A program made the translations under genes and the position numbers. Of a stretch of DNA of 64,000 nt, positions 27,138-35,405 are shown in pieces (within the stretch, counting starts at the first letter, position 1; every line of letters starts with the position of its first letter). The notes below the pieces were generated by a model. The model was not told the DNA's origin. It did not search any database and was given only the letters and a program-made list of their open reading frames with translations. Source of the stretch: UBA2421 sp002343075 (GTDB lineage Bacteria > Planctomycetota > Phycisphaerae > Tepidisphaerales > Tepidisphaeraceae); the NCBI GenBank assembly GCA_937982565.1, contig CALJLN010000039.1:1-64000 (forward strand), given 5' to 3'.

Positions 27138-28658
27138 TTAACACAACTGATACTCCGGCATCGATACAATCAACTGGATTATAGAACGCACGGCATTCTG
27201 ATCATCCATTCGGCTGGATAAAGTTTCGACGAGTGCCGCACGTTTTTCAGAGCCTATGGGCCTTTGAATCAACCGGTGCACCCATTCATCGACCGTTTGC
27301 TCGGGCGACTGCCTGGACCCGCCGCCCGCAAAACCGCCGCCGACCGTGTCGGCTGTCATTTCACGGGCGGCGTTCGCGCCTGCCGCGCCGCTGGGGCGGT
27401 CGGCTGCGGCTCTCCGTCGCTCGCGGCCCCCGCTGGGCGCGTTCCCTCCGCCGACGAGCGCCAGGGCTGTGTTGTAACGCACCAGAAGCGTACTGGTGTT
27501 GATCCAATGCCGCCCGCCGGGCCATCCCTTGACGTTCGGCGGCATGAGGGGCACCTGGCCCATCTGTTCGAGTGCATTCACCAGCCGACGGGTCTCCGGC
27601 AACCCGCTTCCCAGCAATCGCGCCGTGCCCACGACCAGTTGAATCGGGCTCTTGATCTGCGTACCCACCGCCCTGCTGCTGTAGAAGGCTCGGCTTGTAA
27701 ACAAGGCTCGAATCGCCGGTCGTAGACTCCACTTGTTCTTTCGAATCAGCCCGCCGAGCGCATCGACGATAGCAGGCTCCGGGTTTTCATAAGCGAAGAA
27801 AGTCCAGAGTCGTTCTGCAATGTAAGGAGCGCAAGCCTTCTGCTGCAGGATGATCTCGATGACATCATCGCCGTCAAAGTTGCCAGTTCGACCGAAGAAG
27901 GTCTTGGCGTCTTTATCATGGTCGTAAGCACGATAGATAAACTCATCGCCGTCGTGTGCCCAGCCGGTGAATGCGCGGGCAGCTTCCTTGATATCGCGTT
28001 CGGTGTAATTGCCAATGCCAAGCGTAAAGAGTTCCATCAACTCGCGCGCGTAATTTTCATTGGGCGATTTCTTGCGATTCTGGCTGTTGTTGAGGTAATC
28101 AAGCATCGCCGGATCGCGGGAGATCTGCCGAACGAACTCGCGGAAGTTGCCGGCACCTTGCCGCCGGAGCAGTTCATTCTGCTGCCACATCAGCCACGCC
28201 GACCGCTCATCTCTTGCGCTTGTCGTAAAATGTCCATGCCAGAAAAGGGTGAGCTTCTCCTGCAACGGGTAAGGCCCGTCGACCATCCGCTTCAGCCACC
28301 AGCCGATGGTGGCAGACATGGCCTCTCGGTTCGATGCGTTGAGCATCTGCTGTAGCATCTGCCGCTCTTCAGGCGATTTGCCGTTGAGCAACTTTCTCCG
28401 CTCGGCAAACGTGCGCGGGTAGCCCTCAATTCTGGACAAATCGGGCACATCGGTTTTCGACTGCTCTTCCACAGGGGCGTCGGGGAAGTCCAGCAACCAA
28501 TCGACGGCCTTCACAGGCCCGAGTTCCAATACACGTGCGATCTCGTCCGGTCGCCCGCCGAAGCCGGCACGGTTGAGCAAGTGGGCGGCCTTGACGGCAT
28601 CGTAAGCGCCGTCGATGGCCGGATCATACGGCTGGAGGTTGGTGGCAAGTCTCGACAT
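27138..28658 (-). CDS. DUF1800 domain protein
   Basis: 506 residues. The family signature is clear: AAHLLNRAGFGGRPDEIARVL near the N-terminus, LFWHGHFTTS, NENYARELMELFTLGIGNYTERDI, AFTGWAHDG and MPPNVKGWPGGRHWINTSTLL. The function is unknown. It is commonly paired with DUF1501 proteins as a two-gene secreted unit, as here. A Gly/Ala/Arg-rich low-complexity insertion lies at about 405-450. No clear signal peptide is seen from the ATG at 28658. Confidence 0.9.
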   Translation of the reverse strand: MSRLATNLQPYDPAIDGAYDAVKAAHLLNRAGFGGRPDEIARVLELGPVKAVDWLLDFPDAPVEEQSKTDVPDLSRIEGYPRTFAERRKLLNGKSPEERQMLQQMLNASNREAMSATIGWWLKRMVDGPYPLQEKLTLFWHGHFTTSARDERSAWLMWQQNELLRRQGAGNFREFVRQISRDPAMLDYLNNSQNRKKSPNENYARELMELFTLGIGNYTERDIKEAARAFTGWAHDGDEFIYRAYDHDKDAKTFFGRTGNFDGDDVIEIILQQKACAPYIAERLWTFFAYENPEPAIVDALGGLIRKNKWSLRPAIRALFTSRAFYSSRAVGTQIKSPIQLVVGTARLLGSGLPETRRLVNALEQMGQVPLMPPNVKGWPGGRHWINTSTLLVRYNTALALVGGGNAPSGGRERRRAAADRPSGAAGANAAREMTADTVGGGFAGGGSRQSPEQTVDEWVHRLIQRPIGSEKRAALVETLSSRMDDQNAVRSIIQLIVSMPEYQLC

Positions 28659-28842
28659 TAAACCCGATCCGTCTCACACTAAACGCACGGCGCTGCAAGT
28701 TATTCCCTGCCTGGGTCCCAGCGACCACACAACTTTCAAATCCACCGCGGTTGCCAATTTTGTCGTGGCGACGCCTTTCGATCATCGCCCCGGTTCTTTA
28801 ATATCGATTTTCGTCAGATTATACCCAATTAGAGAAACGAAA

Positions 28843-29739
28843 ATGAACAAAATTCCGATCAATCTCGGCCATTCCCCCGACCCCGACGACGCGTTCATGT
28901 TTTACGCCCTCGCCCAACGCCCCCCGCTGATCGATTGTGGGGGTTTCGAGTTCAACCATGTGCTGCAGGATATCCAGTCACTCAACCAGCGGGCAATGAA
29001 AGGTGAGCTTGAGATCACCGCCATCAGCATTCACGCCTACCCCTACGTCGCCGACAAGTACATCCTCACCAGTTGCGGCAGCAGCATGGGTGATAAGTAT
29101 GGCCCGATGATCGTCACGCGCGAGCCAACAACGATCGACCAGCTCCGCGGGAAGACGATTGCCATACCCGGCAAACTCACAACCGCGTTTTTGGCTCTTC
29201 AGCTTTGCATGGGAAAGGGCATTGAAATGTCGGCGCCACCCTCGGCGGACAATCCCAATCCGCAGTTCAAGTTTGAGGTCGTCCACTTCGATGAGATTCC
29301 GAAGTTTGTCAAAGATGGCCGCGCCGACGCCGGGTTGCTCATTCACGAAGGGCAACTTACTTACAAGAAAGAGGGGTTACACCTGGTCGTTGATCTGGGG
29401 ATGTGGTGGTTTGAGAAGACCGGATTGCCGCTGCCACTTGGGGGAAACTGCATCCGCCGCGATCTCGGGAAGGCGACTTGCCAGACGATCACCGACATCT
29501 TGAAGCACTCGATCCAGTACAGCCTGGATCATCGCGCCCAGGCTGTGGAATATGCGTTGCAGTTCGGTCGCGACCTGAATCGCGAGTTGGCCGACAGATT
29601 CGTCGGCATGTATGTCAATGACTGGACGCTCAACTACGGTGACCGCGGGAAGCAGGCGATTCGCCGACTACTGAGCGAAGGCGCCACCGCGGGGCTTGTG
29701 CCGGCGGTTGGAGAGATTGATTTTGTGACCGCGGCGTGA
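28843..29739 (+). CDS. mqnD: Menaquinone biosynthesis MqnD-like protein
   Basis: 298 residues. The N-terminal LGHSPDPDDAFMFYAL is the hallmark of MqnD (1,4-dihydroxy-6-naphthoate synthase) in the futalosine pathway. The rest is a periplasmic-binding-protein-like fold: SIHAYPYVADKYILTSCG, GKTIAIPG and ADAGLLIHEGQLTY. It cleaves cyclic dehypoxanthine futalosine. The related MqnA is less similar at these motifs. The frame is open back to 28615, but that part overlaps the divergent DUF1800 gene, so the ATG at 28843 is taken. The ribosome site is weak (AGAGAAAC). Confidence 0.88.
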   Translation: MNKIPINLGHSPDPDDAFMFYALAQRPPLIDCGGFEFNHVLQDIQSLNQRAMKGELEITAISIHAYPYVADKYILTSCGSSMGDKYGPMIVTREPTTIDQLRGKTIAIPGKLTTAFLALQLCMGKGIEMSAPPSADNPNPQFKFEVVHFDEIPKFVKDGRADAGLLIHEGQLTYKKEGLHLVVDLGMWWFEKTGLPLPLGGNCIRRDLGKATCQTITDILKHSIQYSLDHRAQAVEYALQFGRDLNRELADRFVGMYVNDWTLNYGDRGKQAIRRLLSEGATAGLVPAVGEIDFVTAA

Positions 29740-29773
29740 AGATGCCGCCCGGTTCGATGCGCCGGGAGTAAAG

Positions 29774-30280
29774 CTATCGCCGCGACGTGTTTCTCATCGC
29801 GCGGATCACCGACGAATCGACACCAGAATCGCGCAATTGATTTTCGTCGGCCGCAGTGAGGTTAAACACTTGCCCGCTGCGCTCGATGCGGTCGACGATA
29901 ATCTCACGTCTAACGCCACGATTGGTCCAATCGATGATGTCGCGATTGCTGATGCGCGTCGATGTTTCGGAAGGGTAGCCCACCGTCTCGCTGCCGCGGT
30001 TGGAGTAGGAATAGTCGTCGTACCGCTCGGCCTTGGCACGTTTTTCGTCGTGCTTATCCATTCCGTGTCCGACCAGCGCCCCGCCTAACAACCCGGCGAC
30101 CCCGCCGATCGCCGCACCGCCGGCGGCGCTGCCGTTGTTATTGCCGATCGCCCCACCGATGGCGGCACCGCTTAGCCCGCCGATCAGCGCGCCGCTTTGC
30201 GCCTTGGTTTCACAGCCGATGCCAACCGCGGCGATAAGCACCGTGGTAACTCCAGTTCTGACCAATCGTTGATACATCAC
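29774..30280 (-). CDS. Glycine-zipper lipoprotein
   Basis: 168 residues. A signal helix ends in the lipobox VGIGC at about residue 23, so the mature protein is probably anchored by lipid. Next comes a glycine-zipper hairpin (about 29-72: GALIGGLSGAAIGGAIG and GGVAGLLGGALVGHG), as in the YMGG/Rick-17 kDa type. The C-terminal half has RISNRDIIDW and a small domain ending MRNTSRR. It is likely a membrane- or envelope-associated protein of unknown role. It converges on mqnD with 34 bases between them. Confidence 0.75.
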   Translation of the reverse strand: MMYQRLVRTGVTTVLIAAVGIGCETKAQSGALIGGLSGAAIGGAIGNNNGSAAGGAAIGGVAGLLGGALVGHGMDKHDEKRAKAERYDDYSYSNRGSETVGYPSETSTRISNRDIIDWTNRGVRREIIVDRIERSGQVFNLTAADENQLRDSGVDSSVIRAMRNTSRR

Positions 30281-30350
30281 GATAAGACGCTCCGGATCAA
30301 AAACAAAGGCGCGGCTATCGCCGCGGCGATCTCAACACACTGATACGACC

Positions 30351-30372
30351 GTGCGAACGAGTCAGTTCGCAC
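30351..30372. repeat. Short perfect inverted repeat between gpsA and the lipoprotein gene
   Basis: GTGCGAAC (30351-30358) and GTTCGCAC (30365-30372) are perfect complements around a six-base loop. There is no T tract on either strand. It may be an operator or mRNA hairpin in the gap downstream of gpsA. Confidence 0.4.
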
Positions 30373-30493
30373 TTCAACACTTCTATGAGTCTATCGGCAG
30401 ATTCAGGGAGACAGCTTGTTGGAGGTGCCGTCGAAACAGGCAAGAAATGCGTGTACTGTGGCGACCGTTACATTTCCCGGACCAAACTGAGGA

Positions 30494-31501
30494 TTATTCC
30501 GGCTTCGGTTCGCGCGTCATCAGGTCTGATAACGCAGCGAGCACGTCCTTCTGCTCGAACAGCACCTGGTACACCGCTTCCGTGATCGGCATCTCCACGC
30601 CGTGGCGTTGCGCGAGCGTGCGGACGGCCTGCGTTGTAGGCACCCCTTCCGCGACGCTGCTCATGCCGGCGAGAATGTCGGCGATCTTCTTGCCGCGACC
30701 CACCTGTTCGCCAACGCTGCGGTTGCGGCCTTCCGGGCTGACGCACGTGGTGATGAGGTCGCCGAGTCCGGCCAACCCCTGGAAGGTCGATTCGACGGCA
30801 CCCATTGCCACACCCAGCCGGGTGATTTCGACAAGCCCTCGCGTCACCAGCGCCGCCTTGGCGTTGTTTCCGGCAGAGAGGCCATCGACGATACCCGCTG
30901 CGATCGCGATGATGTTTTTTGTTGCACCGGCTAGTTCCACGCCAATGACGTCAGAATTTGTATACACGCGCAACCACTGCGCGCTGAACGCCGCCTGGAC
31001 GCGCTGTGCAAGCGCTTCATCCTCCGCCGCCGCCACCGCAGTTGCGGGGAGATAGCGTGCCAGTTCCGCAGCGATGTTCGGCCCGCTCAGCACAGCCAGC
31101 GGCGATGAAGACTTCACGCCCGGCGAAAGCACATCGGCAATCACCTGCGTAGGACGCAAAAGCGTCCCCGACTCGATCCCCTTCGCCACCGAGACGATCG
31201 GCAAACCGACCGGAATGGTCTTTCGCAGCCGGGTGAAAACACTGCGAATGAACTGGGTGGGAATGGCGCAGAGAATCATGGTCGCGCCATCGCAGCAATC
31301 GTGATCGTTGGCTGTGAGGACGACGCCCTGCGGGATGCGCGCACCCTTGAGCAAGCGGGCATTCTCGCGCGACTGTCGCAGGCGATCGATCGATTCCTCA
31401 AAGGCACCCCACATGGTCACCGAGTGGCCGCTCTTCTCTAGCAGCATCGAGCAGACGGTGGCCATCGCCCCGTCGCCGAGAATGGTGATGCGTTCTGGCA
31501 C
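30494..31501 (-). CDS. gpsA: Glycerol-3-phosphate dehydrogenase [NAD(P)+]
   Basis: 335 residues from the GTG at 31501. The Rossmann dinucleotide motif is ITILGDGAMATVCSMLL, with an Asp where the usual third residue of GxGxxG would leave more room (GDGAMA). Other signatures are VSVAKGIE, LSGPNIAAELAR, and GVELAGATKNIIAIAAGIVDGL containing the catalytic Lys, then TFQGLAGLGDLITTC. It makes sn-glycerol 3-phosphate from dihydroxyacetone phosphate for phospholipids. The frame is open upstream to 31732, but that is antisense to the neighbouring PEP-CTERM gene and lacks similarity. No Shine-Dalgarno is visible. Confidence 0.92.
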   Translation of the reverse strand: MPERITILGDGAMATVCSMLLEKSGHSVTMWGAFEESIDRLRQSRENARLLKGARIPQGVVLTANDHDCCDGATMILCAIPTQFIRSVFTRLRKTIPVGLPIVSVAKGIESGTLLRPTQVIADVLSPGVKSSSPLAVLSGPNIAAELARYLPATAVAAAEDEALAQRVQAAFSAQWLRVYTNSDVIGVELAGATKNIIAIAAGIVDGLSAGNNAKAALVTRGLVEITRLGVAMGAVESTFQGLAGLGDLITTCVSPEGRNRSVGEQVGRGKKIADILAGMSSVAEGVPTTQAVRTLAQRHGVEMPITEAVYQVLFEQKDVLAALSDLMTREPKPE

Positions 31502-31530
31502 GCGACCATTTCTATCGGCCCGCGGCCGAA

Positions 31531-31568
31531 AATCAAAAAGCCCGCGCCAGATTTGCTGCCGTGGGCTT
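31531..31568 (-). terminator. Terminator of the small PEP-CTERM gene
   Basis: On the minus strand AAGCCC (31568-31563) pairs with GGGCTT (31543-31538), with two further inner pairs, followed by TTTTTGATT. It lies 35 bases after the stop at 31603, between this gene and gpsA. Confidence 0.7.
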
Positions 31569-31602
31569 GTTTCGCAACTGAGCCTTCTACCAGAGGCTCG
31601 AT

Positions 31603-32448
31603 TTACCGGCGGCGGCGCAGGAATGCCGGGGCGAGGGTTATCAGCAGCCCGGCAGTCGCCGGCTCGGGCACCACCAGATTGTACGACGATCGTGCCGTGT
31701 ACGATTCGCCTGGAGCGAGGGTCACAGTCCACTGAAAACCGTACCCGCCGTCGCCGAGGAAACTGGCGCTGTTGTTGAGATCGACAATCCCGCCGTTGAT
31801 GCGACTGCGGATGGTGCTCGAACCGCTCACTTCATAACGGCTTGCACCAAGGCCTTCAAACTCACCAAACACTGCCGGAGCTGTGAGAAGCGTATCAACC
31901 ACCGTGCCGCGGACTGCGGTCGTATCGGTGACGTTGAACTGATCGTTGTTCAACGATCCGTTGAAGTCATTATCGACGATGTGAAACAGTTGGTAGGTCA
32001 CCGGGCCGGCGTTGCCTTGACTGGCGGTGAAGACGAGTGTGCTATCAAGCCGCGCGGCGCCGGGAAGGGCGCCATCAGTGAGCCTGATCGTGGTCACCGC
32101 GTCGTAGCGACTCTGCCCAGCCGGACCAGTGCCGCCGTTGATGATGGTGTGCGTGTAAGTGTCGGTGCCGGTGCCGGACTCGGTGATCGACGACGCGCCG
32201 GCGGCGGTCAGCCCGGCGTTGCTGAAGCCCGGCTGGCGGACGCCCCAGTTGTAGTAAAACATCTGGTCAGTGGTGGCACCGCCTTCGGGGCGAAAATCGG
32301 CACCGCTGAGGTTGGATGTGGGAAACAGGCTCGAAGCGCTGGCAAGCATGGTAAACGTGGCATTGCCGTTATTGAGCGTGAACGCACCAAACGCGCTGCC
32401 CGCAAGCCCAAGCCCCGCCGAAGCGGCAAGAATCAGACGAATCCGCAT
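31603..32448 (-). CDS. Small PEP-CTERM sorting-domain protein
   Basis: 281 residues. A signal peptide (MRIRLILAASAGLGLAGSAFG, about 1-21) is followed by a beta-rich secreted domain with FYYNWGVRQPG and YQLFHIVDNDFNG, and the C-terminus VPEPATAGLL...FLRRRR is a PEP-CTERM signal. It is a probable substrate of the exosortase encoded at 41010. The mature domain has no recognised function. Confidence 0.88.
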   Translation of the reverse strand: MRIRLILAASAGLGLAGSAFGAFTLNNGNATFTMLASASSLFPTSNLSGADFRPEGGATTDQMFYYNWGVRQPGFSNAGLTAAGASSITESGTGTDTYTHTIINGGTGPAGQSRYDAVTTIRLTDGALPGAARLDSTLVFTASQGNAGPVTYQLFHIVDNDFNGSLNNDQFNVTDTTAVRGTVVDTLLTAPAVFGEFEGLGASRYEVSGSSTIRSRINGGIVDLNNSASFLGDGGYGFQWTVTLAPGESYTARSSYNLVVPEPATAGLLITLAPAFLRRRR

Positions 32449-32866
32449 GGCAATCTCCTCTCAAAACATGGGCATCGCCGATTGAAGTGAATTCTCCGGT
32501 GCTGCCCGCGACGTGATGTGAATCCACCTGCGATGGCTCGACCGAAATGCGCTCGGATATGTGCTGGGCAATTCACCCGGGCAATTGCCAGCGACCGACT
32601 AGTTGCGCTTCGCAGTCAAAACCAAACCCACAGCGGAAGGTAGACGTGAGCCGCTGTTTCATCCCGCGGGACCAATCCGGCGGAATTACCAGACCTTAAC
32701 GCGGGCTGAAATTGGAAGCAACCGGAAACTCACCAGAATGAAACTTCCCAGAATCACCTTGCCGCGAAACCTAAGACTTTGCGGTAATCGATACCTTCGC
32801 CAACGAAAGCCGCCCGCGCGATTGCGCGGGCGGCCATACATCAACTTGGGTAGATATCAGCAGCGG
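32449..32866. other. Spacer between the BY-kinase gene and the small PEP-CTERM gene
   Basis: 418 bases. It holds the hairpin at 32809-32834 and the upstream region of the PEP-CTERM gene on the minus strand. No gene is visible. Confidence 0.5.
32801..32834 (-). terminator. Terminator of the exopolysaccharide/exosortase cluster
   Basis: A perfect 11-bp GC-rich stem, GCCGCCCGCGC with GCGCGGGCGGC (32809-32819 and 32824-32834), has a four-base loop and is followed on the minus strand by TTTCGTTG. It lies 33 bases after the BY-kinase stop. The T tract is short. Confidence 0.7.
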
Positions 32867-35104
32867 CTACTTTGCGTGGCCGTTTTGATACTCGTAGTAA
32901 TCGCGGATGTTACGGCCGTAGTACCCGCCGCCTTGCGAGCGGACGCCGTTGAGCACCACGCCGAGGTGTTCGGCCTTCACCTGCCGTAGGTTGTCGCGCA
33001 GACGGGTCAGCACGCCTCGCGTGTTGGTCGCTGCACGCACCACGCTGATCACGCCATCCACCCGCGGGGCTAGCGCAACCGTCTCGCTAACCAGCAATAG
33101 CGGGCCGGAATCGAAGAGCACATGGTCGTACTGCTCGAGCGCCTTTTCCACAAAGTCGGTAAAGCCTTGGCTTTCAAGGAGTTCGGTCGCGTTATCGGGC
33201 TTGGGGCCGCAGGGCAGCACGTCCAGATTGGGCACCTGCGTCTGCTTGGTGGCGTTTTCGAGGTTACCGACGTCGGTCAGAACTGTGCCGAAGCCAAGGT
33301 CGTTATTCACATTAAACACCGTGTGCAATTGCGGGCGGCGGAAGTTCACATCGACCAGCAGAATCCGGCGGCCATTGAGCGCCAGACCGGCGGCGATGTT
33401 CACCGCGACGGTGGTTTTGCCGTCGCCGGGCGCAGGCGATGTAATCAAAATCGACCGGGTGGTGTCCAGCGAGGCCGTATGCTGCAGACGCGTGCGCACC
33501 TGCCGGAACTGTTCGGCCAGCACGCTCGTCGGCGCCTGGAAAATCGCCAGCGGGAGCGGAATGCCTTCCACCTGCGGATCGTCCGCTTCGTCTGGAATCA
33601 TGCCGAGCAGGTTCAGTTGGCCAACCTTGGCAATATCGCGTGGGCTGCGGACGGTCGTGTCCATCGCTTCGCGGATGAATGCAATCGCCAGGCTCAGTGC
33701 CAAACCCAGCAGCAACGACACGGGCAGAACAGTCTTAAGCTTCGGAAAGCTCGGTAACTCTGGTTCATCAACCAAGCCGGCCCAACTGACGCCGCTCATG
33801 TCTTTGATGCCAGTGATGCCAAGAAGATCGAGCTGAGCCTGCACTTCCTGCAACCGCTCTTTGTCGGCTTCCAAGTCAGCTTGCTTGCTCATCGACTCAT
33901 AAATCTTGTAGTTCAGATCACCCAACTCGTTGCGCAACTGATTGATGCGCTCTGTGATGCCGTCATACTGCTTCTGGAGGGCGGTAAACTGCTGCTGAGT
34001 CCCCGACAGAATCTGATTCCGGGCAGTCATCTTCACTTCGGCGGTGCGATCCTCAATCTGCCGCTGAAGCGCCGCCACTTGTGCGCGACCTGTTTCTGAC
34101 ACCCGGCTGCCGGTGCCCTGCGTTGGCATGCTGCGCATGTTCACTTCTGCCTGCGACAACTGCAGCCGGAGGTTGTAAAGCTGGTTGTCCTGCATGACAA
34201 AGCTTTCCACCGAAGGTGGGTCCATGCCCTGCTGGAACTGGCTCATCACGTTTTCATACTGGGTCGCAGCATCTTCATATTCGGTCTTTAGCTCGATCTG
34301 CTTGCGGGTCAGTTCAAAAAGCTCATTTTCACGCGGGCTGACGCGGTTGGTGGTTGCCATGCCGGCATCATTCAGCTCCTTTTGCAGCGTGCGGATCTGG
34401 TTGGCGTTGTTGTTGTTGTTGTACTCCAGCTTGCGCTTCATGTTATTGAGATTGTCCATCCGGCTGATGTTGCGATCGCGCCGGGTTTTGTCCTGATCAC
34501 TCAGGTGCTGGTTGACGATATCTTCAACGATAATCTTGGCGTCCTTGGCGCTCTTGCAGGTCATGCTGATGCGCACAAGCTGTGAATCCTGAATGGGCGA
34601 AACGCTGAAATAGTCTTCCAGATCATCTCGGGCTTCTGCGAGATCAAGCGTGCCGTTGGATTTGCGGAACTGCTGAATCCAGCCGGTTTGCTGAATCGCC
34701 TTGGTGCCGTCGGCCAGCACCGAAGTAAACAGAGTGGACTGCCGAAGCAACTGGGCCTGCGTCTTGGAAAGAATTCCCATCGGGCCGACTTCCGGCACGC
34801 CGCTCTCTTCTCGCTCGAGTGACATGAAACGCGGCAACTCCACCCGAATAAACCCGACGGCGGTAAAGCGGGGGTAATACTTGAGCAGCAACTGATTCGC
34901 GACCACGCCCAGGATGCCGAACAGGATGAGCGAGAAGATGATGAGCCATAGGTTGGCGCGCAGCACGCGAAACACGTCGTTGGCGGTCATGGTTCCGCCA
35001 GCGGGGCCGGACTGGGCCAGCGCCATGGGCTGCACCGGACCGAGCGCGGTTTGCGTCGATTGGCGCGGCATGCGAACTGCGGTTGTCGTGGGCAACGTCG
35101 TCAT
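32867..35104 (-). CDS. Polysaccharide co-polymerase / bacterial tyrosine kinase (Wzc/BY-kinase)
   Basis: 745 residues. A Wzz-like domain lies between transmembrane helices at about 52-72 and 458-477, with an extended coiled-coil between them (about 210-430). The cytoplasmic kinase has Walker A APGDGKTT (558-565), Walker A' ILLVDVNFRRP (581-591; the usual second acidic residue is Asn here) and Walker B HVLFDSGP (661-668). The tail has a tyrosine cluster (Y728, Y729, Y736, Y737, Y739) for autophosphorylation. Together these control chain length and export of exopolysaccharide. A run of seven Asn interrupts the coiled coil at about 229-235. It is the last gene of the cluster and follows the TPR gene after 301 bases, so it may have its own promoter. 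Confidence 0.93.
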   Translation of the reverse strand: MTTLPTTTAVRMPRQSTQTALGPVQPMALAQSGPAGGTMTANDVFRVLRANLWLIIFSLILFGILGVVANQLLLKYYPRFTAVGFIRVELPRFMSLEREESGVPEVGPMGILSKTQAQLLRQSTLFTSVLADGTKAIQQTGWIQQFRKSNGTLDLAEARDDLEDYFSVSPIQDSQLVRISMTCKSAKDAKIIVEDIVNQHLSDQDKTRRDRNISRMDNLNNMKRKLEYNNNNNANQIRTLQKELNDAGMATTNRVSPRENELFELTRKQIELKTEYEDAATQYENVMSQFQQGMDPPSVESFVMQDNQLYNLRLQLSQAEVNMRSMPTQGTGSRVSETGRAQVAALQRQIEDRTAEVKMTARNQILSGTQQQFTALQKQYDGITERINQLRNELGDLNYKIYESMSKQADLEADKERLQEVQAQLDLLGITGIKDMSGVSWAGLVDEPELPSFPKLKTVLPVSLLLGLALSLAIAFIREAMDTTVRSPRDIAKVGQLNLLGMIPDEADDPQVEGIPLPLAIFQAPTSVLAEQFRQVRTRLQHTASLDTTRSILITSPAPGDGKTTVAVNIAAGLALNGRRILLVDVNFRRPQLHTVFNVNNDLGFGTVLTDVGNLENATKQTQVPNLDVLPCGPKPDNATELLESQGFTDFVEKALEQYDHVLFDSGPLLLVSETVALAPRVDGVISVVRAATNTRGVLTRLRDNLRQVKAEHLGVVLNGVRSQGGGYYGRNIRDYYEYQNGHAK

Positions 35105-35405
35105 GTTCTCAACTCCTGCACTCTTTTCGCACCGCTGCTCGAAGCGGGTGCATACAACTCAAACAAAAGTCCCAATCACTGGCGACCAGACCCTGCTGCG
35201 AGAAACCGCAGTCATGCACCGGTCCCTTACATTTTGCGACTGCGGCACCCACAAAGACGCCGCTGACGCACCCGGATTGACGGCCTTTCACCGCCGAGTC
35301 CGACTATTCTACCCCAACATGCCCCGCCGTGCCGCAAAAACCGACGGCAGCACCACCGCGGGGCAAAAGACGTAACCTTATCGGCCGTCAGCACTTACAA
35401 GCCAA
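35105..35405. other. Spacer between the TPR gene and the BY-kinase gene
   Basis: 301 bases, the leader of the BY-kinase gene on the minus strand. I see no clear promoter hexamers, hairpin or gene in it. Confidence 0.4.

Noticed and set aside
30351..31055. Long plus-strand open frame over gpsA
   Set aside because: It is antisense to the conserved gpsA, is low-complexity and has no recognised motif.
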